From Candidatus Nitrospira nitrificans (GTDB lineage: Bacteria > Nitrospirota > Nitrospiria > Nitrospirales > Nitrospiraceae): 64,000 bases of DNA. Shown in pieces: positions 1 to 8,057 of this stretch (position 1 is the stretch's first letter; each line of letters opens with the position of its first letter). Under the pieces are notes generated by a model. It did no database searches. It was not told the origin of the DNA and saw nothing but the letters and a program-made list of their open reading frames with translations. The translations under genes were made by a program, and so were the position numbers. Location: assembly GCF_001458775.1 (NCBI RefSeq), contig NZ_CZPZ01000012.1, positions 310,001 through 374,000 of the forward strand. The letters are read 5' to 3'.

Positions 1-2
1 TC

Positions 3-422
3 GGTGTTCGCGCGGATGAAGAGGGCACAAGGGCCAAAGAACGATATTTCTCTCCAAGGGATAAACACGGAGACTGGGATTTTCGGGATCAGCCTCCGGA
101 GCTCTGGGATCAGTACAAGACCACATTCCCGCCTGGCACGCATATCCGCATTCATCCCCTACTGGATTGGACCGAAATCAATATCTGGGAGTACATCAAG
201 CTCGAGAACATTCCGTTCATCGACTTGTATCTCGACAAGGGGGACGGGACGCGCTATCGCAGCCTCGGCTGTGCGCCGTGCACCACGCCGATCAAATCCA
301 CCGCCAAGACGGTGGACGACATCATCGATGAGCTTCGCCACACCACTGTGGCCGAGCGATCAGGCCGAGCGCAGGACGAAGGACGGGGCATGGAACTGTT
401 GCGAAAAGACGGATACATGTAG
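3..422 (+). CDS. cysD: sulfate adenylyltransferase subunit 2, C-terminal part (5' end outside window)
   Basis: The small, catalytic subunit of ATP sulfurylase makes adenylyl sulfate (APS) from ATP and sulfate in the cytoplasm and works as a heterodimer with the CysN GTPase. The frame is open from the window edge and gives 139 residues. It holds family-typical segments: [14 protein letters not shown], the tract [28 protein letters not shown], and the C-terminal GCAPCTTPI followed by an [22 protein letters not shown]-type tail. The family is about 300 residues long, so a little over half lies outside the window. cysNC follows on the same strand after a 134-base gap that holds a palindromic element. 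Identification is firm. Confidence 0.95.
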   Translation, partial: GVRADEEGTRAKERYFSPRDKHGDWDFRDQPPELWDQYKTTFPPGTHIRIHPLLDWTEINIWEYIKLENIPFIDLYLDKGDGTRYRSLGCAPCTTPIKSTAKTVDDIIDELRHTTVAERSGRAQDEGRGMELLRKDGYM

Positions 423-549
423 GCAGAATGCTGAAACAAGCCTCCAGCGTCGTTCTCGGATCGAAACAATCCTCAGCGTACCCGAGAGGGTACGATTCCG
501 GTTGTTTCTCACCTGCGGCCTCGCTGGCCTGCCTGTTTGAGCATTCTGC
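423..549. repeat. palindromic intergenic element, copy 1
   Basis: The ends are inverted repeats: GCAGAATGCT at 423-432 matches AGCATTCTGC at 540-549 exactly, and similarity continues inward for about 10 more bases (GAAACAAGC against CAAACAGGC). A perfect internal palindrome, GTACCCGAGAGGGTAC, lies at 478-493. The right end, read on the minus strand, closely matches the element at 43579-43625, with shared GCAG-ATGCTCAAA-AGGC and AGGCCGCAG blocks. It fills the cysD-cysN gap without an ORF and looks like a non-autonomous or REP/MITE-like repeat, possibly folding in the cysDN mRNA. Confidence 0.6.
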
Positions 550-556
550 AGGATGA

Positions 557-2407
557 ATGAAAATGGTAACGACCAATACCAAACCATCTGAGAACCTCAA
601 TATCGTCATCGTCGGCCATGTGGATCACGGCAAGTCCACCTTGCTGGGCCGGCTCTATGCCGATACCGGCTCGCTGCCGGACGGCAAGTTGGAAAAGGTG
701 CAGGCGATCTGCAAGCAACAGGGGAAGGAATTCGAATACGCGTTTCTCTTTGATGCGTTTCTAGAAGAGCAGGAACAGGGAATCACGATCGACACAGCGC
801 GCACGTTTTTCATGTGGAAGGGTCGGCAGTACATCATCATCGATGCGCCGGGACACAAAGAGTTCCTCAAGAACATGATTTCCGGCGCCGCGCGGGCCGA
901 GGCGGCGCTGCTGCTCATCGATGCGTTGGAAGGCGTGAAGGAGCAGTCCAAGAAGCACGGCTATCTCTTATCGTTGCTGGGCGTCCGGCAGTTTGCCGTG
1001 GTGGTCAACAAGATGGATCTCGTCGGCTACCGGCAGGATGTGTTCGACGGGATTGAGAAAGAGTATCGCGAATTTCTTGGACAGTTCAAAGCCGTGCCGG
1101 CGCAGTTTATTCCGGTGAGCGCCAAGCTCGGCGACAATATCGCCAACCGCAGCGAGCACATGTCGTGGTATAGCGGTCCCACGGCCCTGGAAACGCTCAG
1201 TGCGTTCCAAAAAGAAGCGGCTCGGTCGGAACAACCCCTTCGACTGCCCGTGCAGGATGTCTATAAATTCGATGCGCGCCGGATCATCACCGGCCGTATT
1301 GCAGCCGGGCGGTTAAAAGTCGGCGATCATCTCGTGTTCTCACCCTCCAATAAGAGAGCCAACGTTCGGACTGTGGAAGCTTTCAATATCGAGCCGCAAC
1401 CGACCGAAGGCCAGGCGGGGCAATCGATCGGCGTCACGCTCGATGAACAAATCTTCGTCGAACGCGGTGAAATTGCCTCGCATCAGGATCAGCTTCCCTT
1501 TGTCTCCACCGCCTTCCGGGCGAACCTCTTTTGGTTAGGGAAGCGGCCGCTGGAGAAAGGGCGCAAATATCTCTTGCGTGTGGCGACCAAAGAAGTGGAC
1601 TGTGAAGTCGCTTCGATCCATCGGATTATCGATACGATGGACCTGGCTCACCAGCAAGGCAGCAATGTGGTGAATAAAAATCAGGTCGCTGAATTGACCA
1701 TTCGAACCAAAACGCCGGTGGCGTTCGACCTCTCGGCTTCCTTTGAATCGACCGGCCGGTTCGTTCTCGTGGATGAATATGATATTGCAGGCGGCGGCAT
1801 CGTCACGGAACTGGTCCATGACGACCAAGAATTTCTCCGCGAAGAAGCCAGACGCCGAGACTTTGCATGGGTGAAGGGTGAAGTCACGGTTGAAGACCGC
1901 GCCCAACAGTATGGCCACCGCGCGGCGGTCGTTCTGATTACCGGAGGTCGGCACACCGGTAAATCCTTTCTGGCTAGGAAGCTCGAAGGCCGTCTGGTAG
2001 CGGATGGGCGCCATGCCTACCTCTTGGACGGGGAAAATCTCCGCCGCGGGCTGGACGCCGATCTGAGTGAAGAAGAGCGGGGGCAAACAACGGAGATGGC
2101 CCGGCGCTATGGCGAGGTGGCGCGCCTTCTCACTGACACGGGCCTCATCGTCGTCTCGACCACCAACCCCTTCGGCCTCGCCTATCGCGAAGCTTCACAG
2201 GCGATTAGAACACTCGTCAACCCTGCGCCTGTCATCGCTGTGCATATGAGCAAGACAGAAGAAGAGCCACCGCCGAATACGGACGTGGTCCTCGCAGGCC
2301 CCATCGATTTCGATGCCGCCACCGCGCGCATCCTCGATGAATTGAAACGCCGGGGCGTCCTCGCCCAGGCCATCGGGGCGAAACCGATCTTTCAGTATTC
2401 CATCTGA
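557..2407 (+). CDS. cysNC: bifunctional sulfate adenylyltransferase subunit 1 / adenylylsulfate kinase
   Basis: The N-terminal part is the GTPase that drives ATP sulfurylase. It shows a P-loop GHVDHGKST (residues 20-28), DAPGH (96-100) and NKMD (151-154), followed by EF-Tu-like beta-barrel domains to about residue 430. From about 452 comes an APS kinase (CysC) domain that phosphorylates APS to PAPS, with P-loop GGRHTGKS (463-470) and DGENLRRGL (491-499). The 616-residue length is normal for the CysN-CysC fusion. The kinase P-loop differs from the usual GxSGSGKST form, with Arg-His-Thr in the loop and Phe after GKS, so kinase activity should not be assumed. It probably shares a transcript with cysD. 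Confidence 0.95.
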   Translation: MKMVTTNTKPSENLNIVIVGHVDHGKSTLLGRLYADTGSLPDGKLEKVQAICKQQGKEFEYAFLFDAFLEEQEQGITIDTARTFFMWKGRQYIIIDAPGHKEFLKNMISGAARAEAALLLIDALEGVKEQSKKHGYLLSLLGVRQFAVVVNKMDLVGYRQDVFDGIEKEYREFLGQFKAVPAQFIPVSAKLGDNIANRSEHMSWYSGPTALETLSAFQKEAARSEQPLRLPVQDVYKFDARRIITGRIAAGRLKVGDHLVFSPSNKRANVRTVEAFNIEPQPTEGQAGQSIGVTLDEQIFVERGEIASHQDQLPFVSTAFRANLFWLGKRPLEKGRKYLLRVATKEVDCEVASIHRIIDTMDLAHQQGSNVVNKNQVAELTIRTKTPVAFDLSASFESTGRFVLVDEYDIAGGGIVTELVHDDQEFLREEARRRDFAWVKGEVTVEDRAQQYGHRAAVVLITGGRHTGKSFLARKLEGRLVADGRHAYLLDGENLRRGLDADLSEEERGQTTEMARRYGEVARLLTDTGLIVVSTTNPFGLAYREASQAIRTLVNPAPVIAVHMSKTEEEPPPNTDVVLAGPIDFDAATARILDELKRRGVLAQAIGAKPIFQYSI

Positions 2408-2434
2408 ACCTATCACCATGTTGACCTTCCCCCA

Positions 2435-2456
2435 GGACTGCCTGGCCAGGCAGTCC
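2435..2456. terminator. 22-bp perfect palindrome, possible terminator after cysNC
   Basis: GGACTGCCTGG followed directly by CCAGGCAGTCC forms a perfect 22-bp palindrome, 27 bases after the cysNC stop. It would fold as a GC-rich hairpin but lacks a T-run downstream (CCTCTTGTG), so an intrinsic terminator is only one reading. A protein-binding operator or mRNA 3'-end stabiliser is also possible. Confidence 0.4.
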
Positions 2457-2594
2457 CCTCTTGTGCAGTGGAGTTGGGAGACTGGTTCCCCATCTGTAGG
2501 CGATGGTTCGCGCCCGGCCTCTTGACGGCTTTCCCCATACAGCCATATTCTGCTTCGGCGTGCTACGGTGCTCTCCTGAGCGAAGGTGACTGTC

Positions 2595-3770
2595 ATGCAG
2601 GGCAAAGACCCTTACTTGGCGCTCCTCGGGTTATTCATCCTTGGTGCGACGTTCTTCTTCTGTGGTAAAGGGTCGGTTACGGCACCTCCTCCGGTCGCAT
2701 TGGAAACCCCGGCTGAAATTCCTCCAACGGCGCCTAAACGTATTGAGCCGCCGCCATCGACACCATCATTGCCGTCGGTGTCTGCGCCGGGGAGAGCAGT
2801 CATGATGTCCGAGAACTGGACATGCTGGCTTTGGACGGTGGGAGGAGCTGGTTTCTTGGGGTGGGGGATCAAGGGGATGGTGCTGGGATCGGTGATGGAT
2901 GAGAAGCGCCGTGAGGTGGCACGCCTCATGAGTAAGGTCACCATGCTCACGAATCAACCGCCAGAGGTTCGAACGGTTGAGAAGCGTGTCGAGGTGCCGG
3001 TGGAACGGGTGGTGCTGAAACGTGTTGAAGTGCCGGTTGAGAAGATCGTCGAGAGGCTGGTGGAGGTGCCGATTGAAAAGACCGTGGAAAAGGTCGCAGA
3101 TCGGCCGGTCGACAACCCAGAGCATCTGGCTCGGATCAAGGCGTTGGAGGGCGAAGTCGCCGTGATCGTTGGGCTGCTTGGGCAGATCGCTCAGTTCCAA
3201 ACCGTGTCTTCACAGGCTGGGGGGAGAAGTATCGAAGGGCGAGTGGTGGTGCCGGTCGACAATTCTGAGCAGCTGGCCAGGATCAAGGCGTTGGAAGGCG
3301 AGGTGGCCGTGATCGACGACCTTCGTGCGCAGATTGCGGAGCTCCGGGCCCTGTCGTTGCAGGCCGAGGAGAAGGTCGTCGAGAAGCGGATCGAGACTCC
3401 CGCTGAAAAGAATGGGGTGGTGCCGATCGACAAGGTGAGTGAGCATACGGTGGGCTTAAACTGTGCCGGTCCCGTGGAGCCGTCGGAGGAGGGACAAGCG
3501 GTGGGAGAGTCGCCCGATGACCTGAAGCAGATCCGCGGGGTCGGGCCGGCGTTAGAACGGTTCCTGCACAAGCGGGGCGTTTTCTGGTTCAGCCAGGTGG
3601 CGACCTGGAGCCAGGCGGACATCGACAAATTCGAGTTCCTCTTACCCAACTTTTCGGGGCGCATTCAGCGAGAAAACTGGGTGCGCAGCGCCAGAGTCGA
3701 GCACTACAAGAAGTATAAGCAGTGGCTCGGCGACGATCAGCCTCCAAATACAACGTCGGAGACACCCTAG
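2595..3770 (+). CDS. membrane-anchored coiled repeat protein with C-terminal helix-hairpin-helix domain
   Basis: This is a 391-residue protein of unknown function. A hydrophobic segment (YLALLGLFILGATFFF, about residues 3-20) and a second (WTVGGAGFLGWGIKGMVLG, about 82-100) suggest membrane anchoring. The middle has charged repeats of the type VEVPVEK(I/T)VE around residues 130-165. Two copies of a ~40-residue unit starting DN(P/S)E(H/Q)LARIKALEGEVAVI follow, probably coiled coil. The last ~70 residues contain DLKQIRGVGPALERFLHKRG, a helix-hairpin-helix like that seen in predicted 5' endonuclease-like or L21/NuoE-tail domains. ATG 2595 was preferred over GTG 2586 because GCGAAGG lies at SD distance from it. 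No close family was recognised. Confidence 0.75.
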   Translation: MQGKDPYLALLGLFILGATFFFCGKGSVTAPPPVALETPAEIPPTAPKRIEPPPSTPSLPSVSAPGRAVMMSENWTCWLWTVGGAGFLGWGIKGMVLGSVMDEKRREVARLMSKVTMLTNQPPEVRTVEKRVEVPVERVVLKRVEVPVEKIVERLVEVPIEKTVEKVADRPVDNPEHLARIKALEGEVAVIVGLLGQIAQFQTVSSQAGGRSIEGRVVVPVDNSEQLARIKALEGEVAVIDDLRAQIAELRALSLQAEEKVVEKRIETPAEKNGVVPIDKVSEHTVGLNCAGPVEPSEEGQAVGESPDDLKQIRGVGPALERFLHKRGVFWFSQVATWSQADIDKFEFLLPNFSGRIQRENWVRSARVEHYKKYKQWLGDDQPPNTTSETP

Positions 3771-3944
3771 CAGGCTACGGAATAGCTCAGGTTGACTCCG
3801 GACAGCGCCTCACTCTACCAGGTCATAGCCCTTATGCGGAAGTCGGCATGCTGATTTTGCTGCGCAATGGCCACCTTGGCCTTAATTTGTCACAACTTTA
3901 CTGTCTTCCAGTCCGGGATCCAGGTTTAGTTCCAGTTGTCGGTA

Positions 3945-4403
3945 CTAGGCCTTTGACTGCACCATTTCGCCAGATCGACGGCGCGACCACATCCATGCAA
4001 ATGCCGCACAAACCAGGACGGTGGCCATCGAAGCGATTATATAGCGATCGGGCGGTTGCTTGCCAAAAACGAGAATAATCGTATGTGCCACAGCCGGGGC
4101 ATGCAACATGCGCGTCCATGCCATCCCGATGATGGCCATCCATCCCACGAGCAACGCGACGACAAGAACCGGCGCTGCTATAAATGAACCAAGTGCGCCA
4201 AGACTGATGCAAATCGCGTGCGATATCACTAAAGTGCGAGCTTGTGAAAATGGTGCATTCGGCAGCAGTGCTAGCAGAGCACACGTTGCACTAAACGGTG
4301 CTATCATTGCGCTCACACCCGATACTTCGGCCATGAGCATCACTCCACCTAACAACCCCGCGCACACCAAGAGCTGAGCCTTTGGGGCATCATTCGTCAT
4401 CAT
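3945..4403 (-). CDS. HPP family membrane protein
   Basis: This 152-residue, very hydrophobic protein has four to five predicted membrane segments. The pattern NAPFSQARTLVISHAICISLG, then GWMAIIGMAWTRMLHAPAVAHT, and a last membrane helix before an Arg-rich end (WSRRRSG) fits the HPP family of integral membrane proteins. Some HPP members have been linked to nitrite transport in plastids and cyanobacteria; whether this one transports anything is unknown. In the HPP signature region it reads HAPAVAHT rather than HPPAGAT. The start ATG 4403 has AAGGAT upstream. It runs convergent to the helix-hairpin-helix gene and lies downstream of the AhpD-like gene on the same strand. Confidence 0.7.
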   Translation of the reverse strand: MMTNDAPKAQLLVCAGLLGGVMLMAEVSGVSAMIAPFSATCALLALLPNAPFSQARTLVISHAICISLGALGSFIAAPVLVVALLVGWMAIIGMAWTRMLHAPAVAHTIILVFGKQPPDRYIIASMATVLVCAAFAWMWSRRRSGEMVQSKA

Positions 4404-4487
4404 TTATCCTTGTACAGGAAGCACCGGAAATAAGATTCCGAAGACGTGACAGCTTACATCAGATGCCGGCAGTGTCCCTCCAATCCT

Positions 4488-5018
4488 CTATTTGAATTCC
4501 GGAAAATCCACCGGCGTGCCAATGAGTTTGTTGAAATAATTGGGGAACACGTTCAACGTCGCCACCGCAATGATTTCTGAGATCTCGGCCCGGCTCCAAC
4601 TCGCATCCATCAAATGCTCAACCGTGACAGCTTCGTTGGCGGCTCGAGTACGAATGGTCTCCTGGGCAAATCTCAGGGCGATTTCCATCTTTGCATCATG
4701 CTGATCGGCTAGAACCGCCCGTTTGATTTCTTCGTTGCTCACACCCATGCGTGCGGCTTTGGCGGCATGGGCCTGCAGGCAATACTGGCAGACATTTTCA
4801 TTAGCCACGGTTAAGGCAATAAGCTCGCGCATGACAGGGCTGAGTACACCCTGACTTAAACGCTCAGTGATCTCCAAGTAAATATCCGCTACTACCGGCG
4901 AATGAGCCATCAGGCGGATCATATTAGGCACTTTCCCGATCTTGGCCTTAGCGTTCTCGAAAACCGCTCGTATTTTTCCGTCGGGCACATTCATCTCCAA
5001 AAGCTCCAGGGTGCGCAT
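4488..5018 (-). CDS. carboxymuconolactone decarboxylase / AhpD-like family protein
   Basis: The 176 residues contain the AhpD-type redox motif ENVCQYCLQAH (Cys77, Cys80, His84), typical of alkylhydroperoxidase-like proteins of the CMD family, which act as small thiol peroxidases or redox partners. Length and the preceding RELIALTVA segment are normal for the family. ATG 5018 was chosen over GTG 5030 because GGAGGT lies just before it. It is divergently transcribed from the GlxA-type regulator starting at 5115, with an 96-base shared control region, so regulation by that neighbour is plausible. The substrate is unknown. Confidence 0.85.
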   Translation of the reverse strand: MRTLELLEMNVPDGKIRAVFENAKAKIGKVPNMIRLMAHSPVVADIYLEITERLSQGVLSPVMRELIALTVANENVCQYCLQAHAAKAARMGVSNEEIKRAVLADQHDAKMEIALRFAQETIRTRAANEAVTVEHLMDASWSRAEISEIIAVATLNVFPNYFNKLIGTPVDFPEFK

Positions 5019-5088
5019 GATACCTCCCACGTGGTTTTGTATCGCCTACCTCCCCAACCTAAGACTTTTCCCTTGTTTCAAACAGAGT

Positions 5089-5094
5089 CATAAT
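5089..5094 (+). promoter_or_regulatory. -10-like element upstream of the GlxA-type regulator
   Basis: CATAAT matches five of six bases of the sigma-70 -10 consensus. No good -35 sits 16-18 bases upstream (TTTTCC). The predicted transcription start near 5101 would make ATG 5100 unusable and supports ATG 5115 as the start. The site sits in the short divergent region shared with the AhpD-like gene. Confidence 0.35.
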
Positions 5095-5114
5095 AGACAA
5101 TGTTCAGGTTATTT

Positions 5115-6086
5115 ATGCCATTTCCAAAACCTGTCAATATAGCGCTCCTCATTCATGAGCGAGCCTCCTTGAGCATTGTATTCCTCCTGCAAGACCTCTT
5201 CGGGAGGGCGAATTTACTAGGTGAAGCCAGCATCTTTAAGCTGGTCTTCATCAGCTATAAGAAGCGTCTCGTGCGGATACATAATCTCGAGTTGTCAGCG
5301 GTCTCTGTGGAAAAATCGACGGACATTCTACTGATTCCTCCTTTTCAAGCAGACTTTGACTTCAACCTGGCTGATTTGACTCAAGAAATTCATCTGATCA
5401 GGGAATTCAGCAAGAGACCTAAACTGATCGCTTCCGCTTGCATGGGCGCTCTCTTGGCCGCGGCCGCCGGTGTTTTAAACGGGCAGATTGCCACTACTCA
5501 TTGGCGCGCGAAGACCTTCGTGTCTGAGCATTTTCCCGCCGTCAAATGGAATTTAAACGAAATGATCTGCGATACCGGCTTGAGACTAACGTCTGGCGGG
5601 TACTTGGCGGCGATTGACCTGGCACTGTACCTAATACAGCGTTTCCATTCGAAGCGACTCGCCCATCACCTAGGCCAAATGATACTGGCTAACAGCATCA
5701 AGCAAAAACAGTCCATCTATGCTCAAAGCTTAGTATCGCCTCGCCAGATCGGCTCCACGTTTTATAACTTGGAACATTGGATTGAACACAACTTGAGTAG
5801 AAGGTTCTCCGTGTGCGACCTGGCCCAACAAAGCGGCATGAGCCTGCGCAGCTTTCAACGACACTTCACCTCTGAATTCGGGATTTCTCCGGTTAAATAT
5901 CTACAACTAAAAAGAATCGATCGCGCCAAGACACTTTTGAAGGTTCATCGTTTAAGCCTAGGCGAGATCCTCGAAGATATTGGATTATCTGACCCTGTCT
6001 CTTTCAGCCGGATCTTCTTGCGAGAATTGGGAATGACGCCCGCTGAATTTCGAAAAGCAACCAAAGCGGGAATCTCATCCAGTTGA
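5115..6086 (+). CDS. GlxA family transcriptional regulator (DJ-1/PfpI domain + AraC HTH)
   Basis: Residues about 1-170 form a DJ-1/PfpI-like (class I glutamine amidotransferase-like) domain, with VNIALLIHERASLSIVFLLQDLFG at the start and the nucleophile-elbow region ASACMGALLAAAAGVL. The C-terminal ~100 residues form an AraC-type double helix-turn-helix (FSVCDLAQQSGMSLRSFQRHF, and DIGLSDPVSFSRIFLRELGMTPAEFRK). This is a cytoplasmic DNA-binding regulator. Its divergent neighbour, the AhpD-like gene, is the most likely target. ATG 5115 fits the family N-terminus and the -10 at 5089 better than ATG 5100. The effector is unknown. Confidence 0.88.
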   Translation: MPFPKPVNIALLIHERASLSIVFLLQDLFGRANLLGEASIFKLVFISYKKRLVRIHNLELSAVSVEKSTDILLIPPFQADFDFNLADLTQEIHLIREFSKRPKLIASACMGALLAAAAGVLNGQIATTHWRAKTFVSEHFPAVKWNLNEMICDTGLRLTSGGYLAAIDLALYLIQRFHSKRLAHHLGQMILANSIKQKQSIYAQSLVSPRQIGSTFYNLEHWIEHNLSRRFSVCDLAQQSGMSLRSFQRHFTSEFGISPVKYLQLKRIDRAKTLLKVHRLSLGEILEDIGLSDPVSFSRIFLRELGMTPAEFRKATKAGISSS

Positions 6087-6342
6087 AGGTCGCAGCTTAT
6101 AAAGGCGGAGGTGTGAGCAAGGTCCAGTGTGGTCTCCGAATGGTGCTGTGCTTGCCTGAGCGCTGCCTATCATGGCATTCACACAGAGCACAGGCACGGT
6201 TAGCTATGCCATGTCGCAAGCTGATCACCCTTGGAATTGCGTGCTTCAGGCCTCATTGTCTGACGGTTTGACTCCAAGAAAATCAGTATGATAGCGTACC
6301 TACTCGACCAACCTCTGCGGAACCGCTGCAACAGGAGTCTTT

Positions 6343-7074
6343 ATGAAATTTGTCTGTCTCAACTGCGAAACCTATATGAGTCTCGAGAAGGTGGAGAAGC
6401 CGGAGGAGGGATCGCTCGGCGTCTTTTTCGCGTGCCCTTCTTGTAGCGCGAAATTCTCGATGGTGACGAATGTCGGCGAAACGAACATGATGAATGCGTT
6501 GGGCCTGAAGCTAGGCGCGAAGTCCGCGCCGGACGCGTCCATGGAAGGGTTGCGGGCTCTTGCGGGAAACGGTCAAGCCGCTCCTGCTGCGACTAAACCG
6601 GCGGTATCGATGCCGGCTGTTTCCGCAGCCGCTGCGTCTCCGGCGAAGGCTCCTGAAAAGGCCAGTGGGTGTCCATTCTCCGCGATGGTGGCTGAGATGG
6701 GGCTGACGGCCGGAGGAAAGCCCGCGAACGGCGGATCTGCCGAGTCTGAATTCGCCTGGACGCCGGACGCGAAGGAGAAACTCGACCGGCTTCCGGCATT
6801 CGTGAAACCGATGGTTCAGGGTAGCGTGGAGACCTACGCGCGTAAACAAGGGTTTAAGACCATCACCCTTCAAGTGATGGACGATTCGAAGAATGATTCG
6901 CCTGACGGGATGACGTGGTCGCGGGAGGCCGAGCAACGCCTGGAAAATATTCCGGACTTCATCCGTCCGATGGCTCGAAAAGAGGTTGAACGGCTGGCCA
7001 AGGAACGGGGGGCGTCGACCGTCACCGCGCAAGTCATGGATGAAGCGAAAGACAAGTTCATGAAGTTCATGTAA
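6343..7074 (+). CDS. zinc-ribbon protein with two PCP-reductase-like domains
   Basis: The N-terminus is a four-cysteine knuckle (Cys5, Cys8, Cys31, Cys34: CLNC...CPSC), likely zinc-binding. A low-complexity Ala/Pro-rich linker (about 50-130) with a lone CPFSAM segment follows. Two ~45-residue helical units begin FAWTPDAKEKLDRLP (Trp139) and MTWSREAEQRLENIP (Trp192). Each continues as PxFV/IRPMxxxxVExxAxxxGxxTIT, the pattern of the C-terminal domain of protochlorophyllide reductase subunit ChlB/BchB (Pfam PCP_red). The protein lacks any catalytic ChlB part. The function is unknown. A strong terminator follows at 7098, so it is probably monocistronic. Related units occur at 21 kb, 55.8 kb and 57.2 kb. 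Confidence 0.85.
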   Translation: MKFVCLNCETYMSLEKVEKPEEGSLGVFFACPSCSAKFSMVTNVGETNMMNALGLKLGAKSAPDASMEGLRALAGNGQAAPAATKPAVSMPAVSAAAASPAKAPEKASGCPFSAMVAEMGLTAGGKPANGGSAESEFAWTPDAKEKLDRLPAFVKPMVQGSVETYARKQGFKTITLQVMDDSKNDSPDGMTWSREAEQRLENIPDFIRPMARKEVERLAKERGASTVTAQVMDEAKDKFMKFM

Positions 7075-7097
7075 GGAAATAACGATAAATCGATAGG

Positions 7098-7133
7098 AAA
7101 GGCCCATCCAGACAGCTGGATGGGCCTTTCTCC
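7098..7133 (+). terminator. rho-independent terminator
   Basis: A perfect 14-bp stem, AAAGGCCCATCCAG (7098-7111) with CTGGATGGGCCTTT (7116-7129), encloses the tetraloop ACAG and ends in a short T-rich tail. It lies 23 bases after the preceding stop codon and separates that gene from the next. Confidence 0.9.
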
Positions 7134-7166
7134 TAATGGGGGGTGGTTCTGCAAAAGGGTTCAGAT

Positions 7167-7922
7167 ATGAAGTGGGGTGGTTCTCTGCTGTTTGTGTTGG
7201 CCCTTACGTGCGTGCTCTTTACTTGGCCTACGACTGTGTGCGCCCAATCGGCCCTGGAACATCAACGAGCTTCCCCTACGACGGATACGACACATCATGC
7301 CCATGGGACAGAGGGAGGCGGGGGTTGGGAGGGGTCGGCAGAAGGCATCGCCTATTCGGAGTTCAATCATCACCTGGCCGGTCTTTGCGATGTGCTATTT
7401 GGATTTGCAGAGTTAGGGTATGCGTTGCAGTATCCGATGCCCGTATGGACTCGCCTTGCCCTACCGACCGCCCTCGGTTTCATAGGGAGCTATCTATTGA
7501 TTTGGAGCGACCATGACGCTTGGCCGATCGGGTCTCTCGGGTTTCATGAAACGTTTTTCGGCCAAGACCTGGAAATCGTCGAGCACAAGTTTTATGGAGT
7601 TCTTGCCGCGATCATAGCCTTGTGTGAGGCGCTACGCCGATTCGGGTGGGTTCGGCATCCGGCCTGGGCAGCTCCACTGATTCTCTTCGTTCTCGTTGGG
7701 GGGCTATTGTTGTTCGTCCATTCACACGGGAATCACCCCGGCAGTGCGAGGATCGAATTTCACCATGCGCTCTTGGGGAGTGTGGGTGTCGGTGCGGCCT
7801 TGTCGAAGGGCCTGGCATCGTGGTTACCCGGTGTCTCACCCCGTATCGTGAAACGGTGGGAAATTGCCTGGGCGGGGTCCGTGATCCTCTTTGGTCTTCT
7901 GCTTCTCATCTATTCCGAATAG
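7167..7922 (+). CDS. secreted/multi-pass membrane protein, function unknown
   Basis: The 251 residues begin with a signal peptide (MKWGGSLLFVLALTCVLF, likely cleavage after VCA near residue 25). A His/Gly-rich stretch (TTHHAHGTEGGGG) follows, then about five membrane helices: LALPTALGFIGSYLLIW, FYGVLAAIIALCEALRR, APLILFVLVGGLLLFV, FHHALLGSVGVGAALS and AWAGSVILFGLLLLIYS. Scattered histidines near helix ends (HETFFGQ, EHKFYG, HSHGNHPG, FHHALL) suggest metal or haem ligation, but no family was recognised. ATG 7167 has AAAGGG at SD distance and gives a clean signal peptide, unlike the GTG at 7143. Confidence 0.75.
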   Translation: MKWGGSLLFVLALTCVLFTWPTTVCAQSALEHQRASPTTDTTHHAHGTEGGGGWEGSAEGIAYSEFNHHLAGLCDVLFGFAELGYALQYPMPVWTRLALPTALGFIGSYLLIWSDHDAWPIGSLGFHETFFGQDLEIVEHKFYGVLAAIIALCEALRRFGWVRHPAWAAPLILFVLVGGLLLFVHSHGNHPGSARIEFHHALLGSVGVGAALSKGLASWLPGVSPRIVKRWEIAWAGSVILFGLLLLIYSE

Positions 7923-8057
7923 CGGAGAGGTGACGAGCCCTTCGATGTCATTTGACACCTTTCCGAAGCCTATGCTACGTCTAGCCCTTCATCGCCATTG
8001 AGTCTTTTTCACGTCTCTAACCATCACACAAGTTCGGTCGGGGTAGAGGAGGGTCAC

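Noticed and set aside
6083-6271. 62-residue frame after the GlxA-type regulator
   Set aside because: It starts inside the end of the regulator, has no ribosome-binding site and lacks coding character.
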